Below, piece after piece: positions 43,512 to 55,639 of a stretch of DNA of 64,000 bases. The stretch's first letter is position 1. Every line of letters begins with the position of its first letter. The stretch is from Schistosoma mansoni (lineage: Eukaryota; Platyhelminthes; Trematoda; Strigeidida; Schistosomatidae): assembly GCF_000237925.1 (NCBI RefSeq), contig NW_017386007.1, positions 310,001-374,000 on the forward strand, in the 5' to 3' direction. The notes beneath the pieces were generated by a model. The model worked only from the letters and a program-made list of their open reading frames with translations. It had not been told where the DNA came from and did no database searches. The translations under genes and the position numbers were made by a program.

Positions 43512-43575
43512 CCAAGTCAGTCAGCTGCAACGTAGGACCAGGCACACAGATATACATCGGTTCCAGTTGCCAACG
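43512..43575 (-). repeat. LINE 3' terminal fragment (64 bp)
   Basis: Same 3' end as 28990-29060 (CAGCTGCAACGTAGGACCAG). Confidence 0.65.
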
Positions 43576-44050
43576 AACAACCAAAACAAAACGAAACATT
43601 CCATTTGCTCATCTCCTTCTTTTTTTTTTTGGTTGGTCTTAAATCACTTTTGTTTAGTAGGTTCTTTGTCATTTTTAAACGGAAAAGGTGTATACCAAAC
43701 TGAATATGATTTTAATAATATTTTTACTATTACTATTATTATTACTGTTATGATCAGCAAATGTCTTTCTATCTATTACTGAATGGTTAGTAGTTCGAAT
43801 CCTTGAATAAATTAGAAGTAGTAGAATACAAAGAATAGAAAGATTATTATTATTAATGTAATTTATTTAAATAAATACACACAATTATCATTATTGACCA
43901 TTACATAAAAAAAAATTGTATTATAAATCACTATGAATAAGAAAATATATAAATAGATAGATGGATGGATTCAATCCAATCATTTTACTTGACTTTCATT
44001 TATTGATTAAAAAAAAAAGAAAAAAAAATAATAATAATAACCGTTTTTTC

Positions 44051-44200
44051 TCCTTTGTTTAAATCAACTAACAAAAGATAAATTTGAAGGGGGTGGGGGT
44101 AGGGGAAGGAGGGAGAACAAAAATGTCCCTTTGTTTAAATCAACTAACAAAAGATAAATTTGAGGGGTAGGGGGGAGGAAAGAGATCAAAAATGTAATTT
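44051..44200 (+). repeat. Tandem duplication of about 79 bp with G-runs
   Basis: TTTGTTTAAATCAACTAACA occurs twice, each time followed by a G-rich stretch. The first, near 44088-44116, has four runs of three or more G (AGGGGGTGGGGGTAGGGG then GGAGGG), a possible G-quadruplex. Confidence 0.8.
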
Positions 44201-44503
44201 ATAAGATTGTTTCCATGGCAATAAATAAATAAACAAATAATCTAATGTTCTTTTATAGAATTTCTTTGATGAAATAAATAAAAGAGAGAAAAAAAAATAG
44301 TAAAGATGCTTGATAATGCAAACTAATAAAAAAACACAATGTCATAATTTGATTCATTTAAACACTATTAAGGCTTCTTTTTGTTTATATATACAAAATA
44401 AAATGATACGCATAGTGATTAGGGAGAAGAAAAAGAAAAAACAAAGAAAAAAAGAAAAGAGAAAACTAGAAGACAAAAAAACGTTTAATATGATTGATTA
44501 GAT

Positions 44504-44509
44504 TTTATT
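44504..44509 (-). terminator. Poly(A) signal of the BTB gene
   Basis: AATAAA on the - strand, about 50 bp after the TAA at 44558-44560. Confidence 0.55.
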
Positions 44510-44557
44510 GAATTGAATTCATCATTGAAAAGATTAGATGAATTATGTGGAATATTC

Positions 44558-44613
44558 TTAGAATCCTCTATTTTTGGCCATGGGTTTTGATAGATAATTA
44601 TTATTAAATGGAT
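44558..44613 (-). CDS. BTB gene exon 6 (last)
   Basis: DPFNNNYLSKPMAKNRGF and TAA. The acceptor is preceded by a good pyrimidine tract (TTTTTCCTCATTTTATATTAG). Too short for routine ORF calling but fixed by the phase of the previous exon. Confidence 0.7.
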
Positions 44614-47600
44614 CTAATATAAAATGAGGAAAAATAAAAATTAGTCATTAAAATATAGATATAAAAGTAGTTAAATATAAATAAGTTAGCATACAATAAG
44701 CCCGAATAGCCCAGTGGTAACGTCTCTGACTATGAAGCTGGATAACACAGGATCGAATACGTCAGTGAGCAGCTGTTCAACCCAAGATTATAGGTACACT
44801 TTGCTAACGAGTGCCAAGTAACACGAAACCCGAGTACAGGGTTTCCTGTTGACTACCTCTAAACACCATCTTATCTCAATATATAGTGCACGCAGTGTCG
44901 AGCCATCTAGACTAGTGGCTTCAGTGCAACTTGATCGATAGTATTCGATTAGCACTAAGAAGGACTTGACAAGCATGACATTGATCATCACCTAGTGAAC
45001 AATCAATTATAAGGTAATTATTAGATACTTCTTATCTGGAGTTTACATTTCTTAGAAGTATTTGTACTGTTTAACGTCATAACATAAACAATACCGGATC
45101 ATAATACAGATGCATTAAATTGAGACTACGATAGGTTCGTATTTTTCATAACTCATAACTTTTAGTTGAATTAACAATGTTCTATCTTTATTAAATATCA
45201 ATAACCAAGATTTTTAATGAGAAGATAGTCTTCAATATGGATTGAAGATGAATGGAGAACAGCTGAAGATCACGAATATACATCTATGGAATTTAAAACA
45301 ATGATGAAATACCTGTCCAGTAGTTCGTACTTTACTATGTTCTTTTGTTTAATTCCAGTCTACGATGAAAATCATTTTTAAACTGAACTATTTCTAAATT
45401 ATAGGAAGTGTTTACTGACTGACTGAAAAACTTGATAAAAAATAGGAACACAAACATTTCAGGTGGAATACAATTTCGGACTAATTCAGTCAGTCAATCA
45501 GCTACAACGTAGGACCAGGCATGTTTATGCATCATTGGTCCAAGTTGCCATACCTCATCAGCATAACAAGATGAACACTGGATTCATATAAGTAATTAAT
45601 TTAGTGGTGGTAGTATTTAAAAGATAGGTTGTATATAAGGATATAGTACAGGAAGAAAGACAAATATGAAGCAATTTTAATCTCAAGGTTTAAGGGAAGA
45701 TAAAGAGTGTATACACCTACACCATTGTGATCGATTCTGAGCCATATAACCTAGAGTCTCCAACCATTGGTTACGTTAGTCACACGGACCCCAACCAGGT
45801 AGTCTGCATCTACCAACATGGCTCGGACTAATTAGTGTAATACTATTCAAATTTCTATGATGGAAGTACATATTTATAATTTCTTCATTAACCTATCCAT
45901 TTATCTGTACATCAGAAGGGGTTTTGTGGAGATTTCAACTACGAAAAATACTGAAATCTCCACAAAACCCCTTCTGATAATAATCATATGCTTACTAGTG
46001 ACTGACTTCACGAGATATTTCCTGAAGTTCTAGTGAGAAGCAGTGACCAGTGGAGTTTAACCAGGTCTGTTGTGAGATAACAACTCACTGAAGAAAATTT
46101 GTGAACGATTGCTCAACTTCGTGGATTGGTTGAAGTTAGACATTAACACCATCGGATGCCGGCTCAGTGGTCTATCGATTAAGTGCTCTGGCGCGAGACT
46201 GGTAGGTCCTGGGTTCCGATCTCGCGAGGAGGGACCGTAGATGCGCACTGCTGAGGAGTCCCACAATAGGATGAAACGGCCGTCCAGTGTTTCTAGCCTT
46301 TCCATGGTGGTCTAGCTTCAATGGACTCATGATCTCAACTCTATTAAATTACTAAAATCTCCACAAAACCCCTTCTGATAATATACATAAATGTAAAATA
46401 TAACTTACTTAAACTTTTCAGTAAAGAGAATACCAATACCTACCTGAAAATTTCATATTACTGGCATTACTATTATATCTGAATTCATTTGGATATGGTT
46501 GAAAAGAAGAATAGGATAATAAATACGGATGGAAGCCATTATATTTATATTCTGATTCTAGATTCCTATTTAATGAAGAACTACGTGATTTATCATAAGA
46601 AGGATAAAATGATCTTGAGTAATGTGAATTACTATAAAGATGATCAGTGCATCGAGGTCTACCACGCATTGGCAACATTAACGGTTTCGTATAATAAGTA
46701 GGTAACCACGTGTAAGGATATTCAAGATTATTTGAAGTGGAGATTGAATTTTCCTATCAAAAGTAAAGGTTAATATGAATTTATGAAGAAACATGAGACT
46801 ATTATATATATACAATAACTTATAATGGAAAAAAATAGTGTTATTTTATGCTGTGAAACAACTTACTGTATTGTTGAAGTCATATAGCGTCAGAGTTGGA
46901 ATTTCTCCCATAAATTTCTAACCTACACTCTACTTTAACTTGTAAAAATAGCTTACTCTCAAGCAATTGGCTAACAGGACTCAGTGGCCGAGTGGATAAC
47001 GCGATGGCGTTTCAAGCGAAAGGTACTGGGCTCGAGTCCCAGAGTGAACATCAACTCTGAGATTCAGGTACATCCAGCTGACGAGTCCCAAATAGGGCGA
47101 AGTGACGCGCGTCAAACTGGATTCCACTGCTAGCCACCATCCATCTTTGCTTACTCAGAAGTAGTTTGATATAACAAACGTACCCTTTAACAAGTTAATC
47201 AACAACTATTCTCAATGATTTACGAAATTCAGATTTGCTATATGTCATCCTCATGAAGTTAGCAGTCGACCTCTAAAGCAATCTAGTGATAATGTTAGAA
47301 ATTATTATTACTGACATACTCTCAGTCTAAATCCAACTGTGTATGCAAACATATTGTTTTCATGTAATCAATCCTTACCTTCACTTCAATGTTTGTTCTT
47401 TTTATTCTTTTATTCAATGTACCGCTTTGAAGTTTGGTTACTCTATGGACAAACGACGGCACTACTCTCTAAGTCTTTTGATTCAACTGGTGTGATATAA
47501 ACGTAGAAGATTTCTTCTCAACGGTGTTACTTACTAAAGATGTCAGATTGTATTACAGATTATTGTTTACATAGTATTCCGCAACACAATAGAGATATAA

Positions 47601-50600
47601 ATTCACTTAGTATTGATTGTTTGAATCTTCCCATTGATGTTTAGGACTGCAATTGATCAGTCTCTTATTGGCATATGTACATACTGTGCCCATTGCCTCG
47701 ATATAGCCTTACTTCACAAGCATGGTAAGCAAAGATGGATGGTGGCTAGCAGTGGACTGACCAGTTGCAGTGCTAAAACATCAATGGGAAGATTCAAACA
47801 AACAATACTAAGTGGATTCAAACTTTACCCCATTGCACAAGCAAGTGGCTATCAGGAATTACTGGACGAGTAGATAACGCGATGGCGTTTCAAGCGAAAG
47901 ATACTGGGTTCGAGTCCCAGAGTGAACATCAACTCTGAGATTCAAGTACATCCAGCTGACGAGTGCCAAATAGGGCGAAGTGACGCGCGTCAAACTGGAT
48001 TCCACTGCTAGACACCATCCACCTTTGCTTACAATAGAAATATGTTAAGTCGTTAACAAAATTGTCACAAACTTTTGAGAAATACCTCTCAACTATTAAA
48101 TACGATTGATAAGAATTGGTCAATAGCAGACAATGGTATAATGACCAACCAGTTGGAAATATTATCACTATAGAATTCTTAAATTTTTCATTTACCTTTT
48201 CCAAATATTAAGAGTATAAATACGTGAACATGTATTGAAGATGATGTATGTGATCTCAGTAACCAGTATTTAAATATCATCATCAATAATGTAAAAGTGT
48301 TCTCCTTGCTCCAACCATACATCTTTTCTGAAGCTAATTATGCCAATTACATATGCCTCTTTTACCACTCACACTTAGTTGTAGATCAGACAACAAACAC
48401 GTTTTGTTGTCTTTGAAAAATCATCGTATCAACATATGCCATATTTCTTAGACTCGTACTCAATATTTTAATGAGAAACCACAAATTCATTTCCCATCAT
48501 CGATTTGAAAAGCTCACTTTATGTGCGCATATACAGACACCTCAAGTAACAGAAGACAAAAGACACTGGCCATTTAAGTCTCCATTAATAGTGGTTAATT
48601 TTATAAGGCTAAACTAAAGCAAGGGACTGGTGTAGAAAACACAGGCGAAGTGAGAGCTTATGACCATCATCTCGAAAACTCGACACCGGTGATTTTGATA
48701 TGCTTCATGGATATCATTCCAAAGAGTTCCGCATCGTGCATTATTTGCCAGCGCTGAAAGTGGGTGGAAATGGAAGAGACTGGGTCAGTTTATAAACTAG
48801 TTTCATGTTATGAAAGCCAGATACATAGAATTACCACCTACCAGTAAACGACACCCGGATTAGGGTTCTTATGATCACACAAAAAGAAATGAAAATCTAT
48901 AGATCGTTGAAAGCGGTAAATTATAAAGCCAATAATATCAAACAAGGCAAAATTTTATATACCTGCTTCTTGTTAGCAACATACAGTGCTGCAGCAGCAA
49001 CAGTCTTAGGAGGGAACAAATCCAATTCCAATGCATCATTTAAAGTATCAGCTGTGCAATTGTTTAAACTAATATGGGTTATTATCTCGTGAGCATCTTC
49101 TTCATTACGAGGTTGACCTGAAAAACAACAGAAATTTACGGTAGATATTTAGGGAATCTTTTAATTAGAATAGTTGGTCGGCAATATTGGAAGGTGATAG
49201 CTGATTGTATAGAATTCACCACATCGAGCTTTCGTCATAAATAACCTAAAAACGTACCGAATATGTTCCGAACTAATTTGAAGAGGGAGAGAGATCATCA
49301 GCTTATCGTATTGATCGCCTATTAATTCGGACTTTACATTTTATGCAACATTTATTCTGAAACACTGAAGCGCAAATAAACGTGTAGACAGAGTGGAAGG
49401 CTATAACTTAAGCTGTAGTTATAAGTTGTTCTCAATAAGCGTTATTTAAACTATACCATAAACCAGTTAAGGCATTTAATCTAGTGTTTTAATGTTCCAT
49501 TTTGCAATAAATCACACCTAAGTGAGAAAGCATCGGACAGAATTGTCTTTATGCAACACTTGAAGAGAAAAAGTGACAATATAAAAGCATAAAGTGGTGA
49601 CCAGAAAACTTCCAAACTTAATCATTTATTCAACTTTAAATTAAAGCATACCTGATTTAGTAAGCTTTATTAAGATTTTTACAAGGTCATTATCTAGAGA
49701 AGTCTGATTATTTGGAACTTGGATCTGTTTTAGTAATTGAATGTATTGCTGCATTGTTAGCTTTTGCTCATCGGCTTTCTTTAACATATATTTTATGATT
49801 TTATTCGCTACTGATTCCGGTAATATTTCAGATTTTGTTTCATTTGTGTTTTCATGTTTTTCACTAACATCTTCAATATTTGCCTCTTTAATACTGCTCT
49901 GTTTACGACTACCAAGTATTTCAGTAGCATTGTTTTCTAAGATCTCTTCTTTGTAGCTTTTCCTCTTTGAGCTCCTCCTGCTAAGATTGATGGCTTCATC
50001 TGAAGGTAGTTTTTCCACTTGCATATTATTAGCATTGAGAATATCATTCATTACGGAAGGTGAAAGTTTATCGAAATCTTGCTCAGAAAAATTAGTAAGC
50101 ATTCTCTTGGCTATTTTCAAAATATCCAGTCGGCACTTTGACTTTACTTTGTTTGAATCCGTCAATAGTAATGCCTGAAAAATTAACACACTAATGAGTC
50201 ATAAGATATAAAATAGCATCATCCCAAACATGACATATTAGCTGGATAATCACTGAGTATAGAGGATTATATGCCGAATTTTTAAGAGCAACAGATGAAA
50301 CCAATTAGTTGAAAATGTATGAAAATGAGTTTCTCAGGGCTGTAATCGATTATAAACCATAAAGACACCCATAAAAATCAAAGACTGTCTTCCAAGCCCC
50401 AAATAAGATACCTTTATTCTAAAACTATTTTAATAATTATCAATCTATCATGTTTCCTTAAGAAACACTCGGAACCTACCTGCAGTGTTGGCCTTTGAGT
50501 GTTTCATTTTCATAAATCACTTTGTAAATGCTGAAAAAGAAAATTTTTATCTTACGGATGTTACGCTAAGTCTGCATATTTTCAAGCATTATTTTTATAA

Positions 50601-51819
50601 CTTAGGAGTTGTTACTCATCTTTGATGACCTTAACTTTGAGTTGTTGTATTCGTAATAGTTTGCCAACGGTGAAAAGAGACTATTTCAGCCAGTGTTGCG
50701 AAAATATAAGTATTTTACAAAATTTAGTGTAACCTTGATTTACAATTATAAATTATAGTAGTTTCAAGATATGAATATAAAGTTACAGAATATTGTTTCA
50801 CCTTAATAATCCATGTGGTGTTAATAAAATCATAAATATCATTTGGTTTGGGCAGAGTTTCGAAAATTTTTTCAAACTGTTCTGCAGTATTTTTTAAGTC
50901 CTCTAACAGGCTGATATTATCCTTGTACAGTTTTTCCAGCCTTATCTGATGATCCGACTTTATTTTTACATTCAAACCACAAAACGGTTGACCAGGAATA
51001 ATATTTTCACCTGAGTTAGAAACCTCTAAGTGCAATAAAGATTAAATAAGTGCAAATACCTTTAGATGGAACGTTTTTCATGTCAGAGTTATTCTGAGCG
51101 TCTGAATTTTTAGATACCTCGTTTCTGGAGACCTCTGAGTCGTAAAAATCAAGGACTCGACCCAAGTACTTTGCACAAGCATCTAGAACAACCTTCTCCT
51201 CTACATTCTGATCTCTTGCAATGTTAATAATCTTCAAAAACATTCCCAAGGGAAGATAAGCCAGGTAGTCAGACACTGACTCGTCACTGAATATTTCTCG
51301 TTCCGAATGTGTAAAATTCATGGTGTGTGGTGAAAAACAGCCTTTCAAACTATTTTCCCCATGTAGCCATAATGACATTAGAATTGTGGTTGCATCTTCA
51401 CAAATTTTCTTAACAGCATCCGATTTAATTTCACAGCATGAACATAAAACACATATCAGATTAACTATGTCTTTTCTTTCCAGAGCAGAACGGAACACTC
51501 CATCCAAAAACCTCCTGGAAATCTCGAGTAAATTATCTTTGCCTTTCATTTTGAGGAGGTCGGCTGCAGCATATAAATAAACCACGTTCTCGGAAGTGAT
51601 GTTTATTTCTTTGCCGTAACAAAAGTCGGCAACGACAGCAAAGGATTTTGAACCACCAGGAAAGTCATTTATCTGACAAACAGGATTGCTGCTTGCTATT
51701 TCCTTGAAGTAATCAGACTTTGTATAAAGTGGAAACTTATGCAATTTAAACCTCTCATTATCAATGTAAACTGTAAAATCTGAAAGTTCAGCAGTATCAC
51801 GAAATTGCTTGAAGTCCAT
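44558..51819 (-). CDS. BTB/POZ protein with NPH3-like organisation (six exons, about 675 aa)
   Basis: Exons on the - strand: 51819-51060, 51025-50802, 50174-49652, 49117-48963, 46753-46444, 44613-44558. All junctions have AG/GT borders and agreeing phases. ATG at 51819 (MDFKQFRDTAELSDF); an upstream GTG codon is not used. Residues about 10-100 form a BTB domain: SDFTVYIDNERFKLHKFPLY, then INDFPGGSKSFAVVADFCYG. LHKFPL and DFPGG..F...FCYG are typical of plant NPH3-type BTB proteins, which act as cullin-3 adaptors; a helical region with LPLGMFLKIINIA and KCRLDILKIAKRML follows. The Ser/Tyr-rich C-terminus is not recognised. Function here is unknown; a cullin-3 adaptor role is inference. Confidence 0.85.
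44698..45012 (+). repeat. SINE family C copy
   Basis: tRNA-like head CCCGAATAGCCCAGTGG with B box GGATCGAATAC, then a ribozyme region with the core changed to CTAACGAG (broken), then the family tail to ATTGATCATCACC. Lies in the last intron of the BTB gene, opposite strand. Confidence 0.75.
45483..45830 (-). mobile_element. LINE 3' end
   Basis: Second copy of the 3' end at 28990-29297, including the ORF terminus and about 200 bp of 3' UTR, in the same orientation. Confidence 0.75.
45911..46379 (+). repeat. SINE family B, full unit with inverted 5' tail
   Basis: 45911-45979 is a near-palindrome made of two opposed B tails; a full unit with tRNA head (GCCGGCTCAGTGGTCTATCG), B box and ribozyme follows, ending CCACAAAACCCCTTCTGAT. 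Confidence 0.85.
46245..46290 (+). ncRNA. Hammerhead ribozyme motif (family B)
   Basis: Stem I GCACTG/CAGTGT, core CTGAGGAG, stem II GTCC/GGAT (one G-U pair), GAAA, palindromic stem III ACGGCCGT, GTC with the scissile bond between 46284 and 46285. Confidence 0.75.
46444..46753 (-). CDS. BTB gene exon 5
   Basis: 103 codons plus one base, ENSISTSNNLEYPYTWLPTY to NASNMKFS. Rich in Ser, Tyr and Asn, probably disordered. Acceptor CTTTTGATAG, donor GTAGGT. Confidence 0.82.
46963..47153 (+). repeat. Smalpha SINE copy
   Basis: tRNA head, B box and ribozyme region; stem III side altered (GGGCGAAGTGACGCGCGTC) and AAA inserted after GTC. Ends at CCATCTTTGCTTAC, the same 3' stop as other copies. Confidence 0.85.
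47600..48030. repeat. Smalpha SINE, fold-back composite
   Basis: 47600-47755 on the - strand, 47756-48030 on the + strand with tRNA head and the same variant ribozyme as at 46963. Flanks ACAATAGAGATAT and ACAATAGAAATAT form a 13-bp TSD with one mismatch. Confidence 0.8.
48035..48962. other. BTB gene intron without recognised features
   Basis: No repeat or exon recognised; the next exon's donor is at its right end. Confidence 0.4.
48963..49117 (-). CDS. BTB gene exon 4
   Basis: 51 codons, QPRNEEDAHEIITHISLNNC to ALYVANKKQ; acceptor TTTTTCAG, donor GTATAT. Confidence 0.82.
49652..50174 (-). CDS. BTB gene exon 3
   Basis: 174 codons plus one base: ALLLTDSNKVKSKCRLDILK to LDNDLVKILIKLTKS. Charged linker in the middle (SRRSSKRKSYKEE). 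The KCRLDILK..AKRML start recalls the CR.(D/E)LE.RI segment of NPH3 proteins. Confidence 0.88.
50802..51025 (-). CDS. BTB gene exon 2
   Basis: EVSNSGENIIPGQPFCGLNV to FINTTWIIK, a predicted helix-rich segment; acceptor GCACTTAG, donor GTGAAA. Confidence 0.85.
51060..51819 (-). CDS. BTB gene exon 1 (start codon, BTB domain)
   Basis: 253 codons plus one base. Holds the full BTB fold and the NPH3-like helical continuation (ESVSDYLAYLPLGMFLKIIN). Donor GTATTT at 51059. Confidence 0.9.
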
Positions 51820-51899
51820 CACCCCACAATAATGAGGCTTTGTAGAGGTTCGCGTCTAGCCTGAACGTACTTTGAATAGTGGGAGAGCGGGTGTAACGA

Positions 51900-54800
51900 C
51901 AACTGAAAAAAAGAACAAGATGAAAAGTAAACACATAGAATGCACTTACTATTAATAATGAAGGAAATCGATAGCAATCAGTAATGCAGAGCGACAATTG
52001 CAAGGCGTGCTAGCTTAAAATTACGAGCTCGTAACAAATCATACCATTTAAATACTATGTCTAGTAAATCCAACAACAATGTAAATTATGCGAATGGTTT
52101 AAACAAAACGTCTCGTTATGTATTCATTTTATTCTCGCGTTATGACTCTGTACAACGATTACAGAACTTTACACGAATGATAAAAAGTTTCATTTCATGA
52201 AATACTTAATAAAGAAGTAGTAACAGTGTTTGAAATAAAAGGAAGAGAAGCCACTCATCACAGTTAGTTAACCAAATGATCAACACACAGAAGGGGGGAA
52301 ACAATAAGTAAACAAATCAATGAATAAGGGAGCCAAATAATTGGTAGTGCAGAAAAAGTGAGCGGACCGTGCAAGACAGAGATGAAAATCTGTGAGATAG
52401 GAATAAGTTAGTTATATGTGATAGGGATGATAGTAGATAGGTTACGAGACATGTATCAAGTACAGCTAGTCCAGGCAAAAGACAATCGTTCGTTTTAAAT
52501 TGTAACAACTCTTCTTGAGAAAACTTGGAAACGTACCCAGGTTTCCGCTCTTTGATGTGCAGTTTTCCGGTGGTTTTCTTGAGATCGTGGTAGTTTTTTT
52601 AATATGGTGTTTATGTTCTTGGAACTAAGTGCATTGTGTACCGTAAACAGATCACTCCTATTCTACCACAACCCAGAACAAATAATCCTAAGATTAGTGG
52701 TTCATCTTCACAGAGTTTTTCTCCGTAACCCTGTAACCCACTTAGTCGTTCATCCGTCTGATCGGTCTACGAGATTTACGTCTCATTTAGATAGAAGAGA
52801 TGACAACATCGTTGTGGGCTTCGAAGTGAGACCATGGGCACGTTTACATCAGTGTCGAAATCAATTCTGGTGGGGTGCGCCAAGTTTTCTTCTCCTAAAG
52901 TGAAGAGTTGCTCATGTCGTGGCTCCAGCCCTAATATGACTTCAGCTGATGCCTAATTTCTCTATGGTTAATTGACCTAGATAACACCTTGAGAAAACTG
53001 TCAATGATGTACGAAATCGCAAGCACTTCATTGCATTCGATATATCATCCAACCTGATCCTCATTTTTGCATTCAATGTGGTTACCTCTTAGAGGATTTT
53101 GTAAGAAAGAGGGGAGAAATAAACAAGTTTTTTTCTCTCAGTGCTCTACGACCCTATGTAGATCATTCAACCGAGTAAACTAAAGTCTCTTCGCTGAACA
53201 GTTTTAATAAAATGTTTAAAAGCCTCGTTTATACATACGGTTCGCCAAGTAGGTTAAGGCATAAAATCGATGTTAGCAAACTTCTCTATGCCACAAGGAC
53301 AAATGACCGAGTTCAGTATTGCGGATATGATTGGTATAGATTTATTCATAGGTAATTTTTGCCACTACTTAGACTAGTCCTTGCTTAAAAATACACTGCT
53401 ATCCATGCGTTTTTCGTTTCACTTTCATCATCTGTTATATTAACAGATAGTGAATTCAACTATTATGCATATTAACAGGTTATATTTTCTCTCTTTTTAC
53501 GAGGTTGTATCTGATGTTACTTTGAATTATAAACCGTATTTGAAGTTACTGATTGCTATCTATATTTGTGGATATAGTGACCGAGTCAATCACATTGAGC
53601 CTAATAATAAAGGTAGCACACAAATACCCATGAGCATCTAGATTCGTACACGTTATAAACCAACTCTATACTTTATCCGTTAACCCTATCAGTATTTTGA
53701 TGTTCTACCAAAATGAGGCCACTTCTTCTGAAAGATCTCACACTGAAGTCACCCCATTCGCCTTATCGCGGTGGTCGACGCAGTTATTTCTAAGAATAGC
53801 TGAGGTACACATTTGAGTTAGCGATCGAACAACACACTCCATATGTCCAATATTCAGGTAGTGACCATTTCTTCACGGCAGATCCATCTGTTCCCGATTA
53901 CTAGCCCCACATTTGCTCTTACATGACCTCTTTCAAATGCTCCGCGGTGAGTGTAATCCTTCCCATTCATCAAAAGTTTAGCTTCAAGAATTGTGTGATT
54001 AGGAACAAATGTTATTCCACCGTTACTAATACCGTGTATCCATAGAAATGTCGGTTGGCTACAACGGCTGACGAGAAAAGACTTCTTTGTAACCATTAAC
54101 CCTGCTACACAATCTCCCATTTCATCATTTATCATTGGTAGTTGTAACTCACCTATCCTACTTTCCTGCTTATTTCCCTAGTTCAAGCATAATAGAAATC
54201 GACAAGCTGATGACCAGCACTTAACACGGAGTAGCATCAATAGAATTATTTGCCAGTAGTAGAGTCAAAGGCAAATGGATCATTGTACGTGGAAGCAAAT
54301 TTACTACCAACAACCATGGATCACAATCACTTCTCAGAATAAGAATTGTATTCAGCAGTTTGGTAATACACGAAGTATATTTATTAATGACAATGATTAA
54401 CGGCACTGTATCTTCGAACCGACATGTTCGAACCGTCATCTTATTCGGCCACTATCCGAATATCATTGCTGGTCATCGGAACGTCGATACGAAGTAATCT
54501 ATCTACGATCTACTTAAAGGCAGCAGATAATAAGATTTTTCATTAGAACAATTTAATCCTTCCAGTTTTGGGACTTAAGATGTGTTAGCAACCATAATAT
54601 CTGTTCACATATGTTTGTTCACATCACTACTTATAAAATCGACCAATCAATCGACTGAGTTCTTTATCTCGTATTTCTACCCTCTTCTACTGTTTATTAT
54701 AGTTACCCTTAAATATTCTGCTGTGTGACCAGTTGAATGTCCTGTGACAAAATTGCTGCTGTTCCTAGAAACCACAGTGCCCTGGAATAAATGCATCCAT
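51900..54800. other. Intergenic region, mostly unassigned
   Basis: Upstream of the BTB start, so its promoter should lie near 51850-52100, but no motif is clear. Open frames at 52604-52903 (+), 53854-54135 (-) and 54221-54439 (-) do not match anything I know; they may belong to a decayed mobile element. Confidence 0.4.
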
Positions 54801-54808
54801 TGTATTAT

Positions 54809-54925
54809 CAGAAAGGGGTTTTGTGAAGATAATGGTAAGTTAGTAGTTGAATTCATGAGTCAGTTAAAGCTAGACCACCATGGAAAACCTGGAAGCACTG
54901 GACTGCCGTTTGGCAACCCATGAGT
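54809..54925 (-). repeat. SINE family B, partial copy
   Basis: Starts with ATCAGAAAGGGGTTTTG (inverted tail) and runs into the ribozyme complement, where it stops. Confidence 0.7.
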
Positions 54926-55639
54926 GACTGCGAGATTAACAGGATTTCTAACGGTTGAGTAGCTGGACTATCCGTATCACACGTTATCAAAGACTAGTGA
55001 CCCTACAGTAGCATCAAGAATCAAGTTCATAAAAATCTGTTTTGTATGCTGACAGTAACATAGAAACCACTCGCGATATGTCAACGGCAAGCTTCGAAAA
55101 CAGTTATAAAGTTGTCAAGAACTAACCTGGTATAAATAAGGAACCAAAAGTATTATTGACGAAAGTTACCTTGAATTAACTGGAATGAAGTTTGGGTTTT
55201 CATTACAGCTTTTCGTAAATTTTAGACTTGTTAGACTTGTCTGTTATACAGACACAAAAGACGAGCCACATACCGATGCTTAAAAAACTCTTCTCACAAT
55301 ACCCCACTTAATACAGCAGCCGCAGGCTACAATATTTGCATCGAGTTTATCTTAGTAATACAGAATCGCTGCAAGTGTTCTGAAGTCGTTTACAACATTG
55401 AAAAGGATTTTGCTTTAGTCTTCTTATCGTCTGATGATATTTGTGACATAGTATGCAACAATAAGAATTCTAGTACAAATGAGATCAACCAAAACAGACT
55501 AATGAATGGATTTATGTATCTTTGATGAAGTCAGTGAGACTGATATACTGATACCAGATAATGTATATAAATTTAATTATGATTTATTACCTGGTTCCAG
55601 CAGTTTTCTAGACGTTAAACCATTTACAAATATTCAAGC

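Noticed and set aside
43221-43782. Overlapping open frames on both strands (96 and 120 codons)
   Set aside because: Low-complexity, Lys/Asn/Phe-rich translations of AT-rich DNA that partly cover a LINE 3' fragment; no homology recognised.
44498-44612. Alternative reading of the last BTB exon with a longer end (PWPKIEDSKNIPHNSSN)
   Set aside because: Needs a different phase from the one fixed by the previous exon, which instead gives DPFNNNYLSKPMAKNRGF and a stop.
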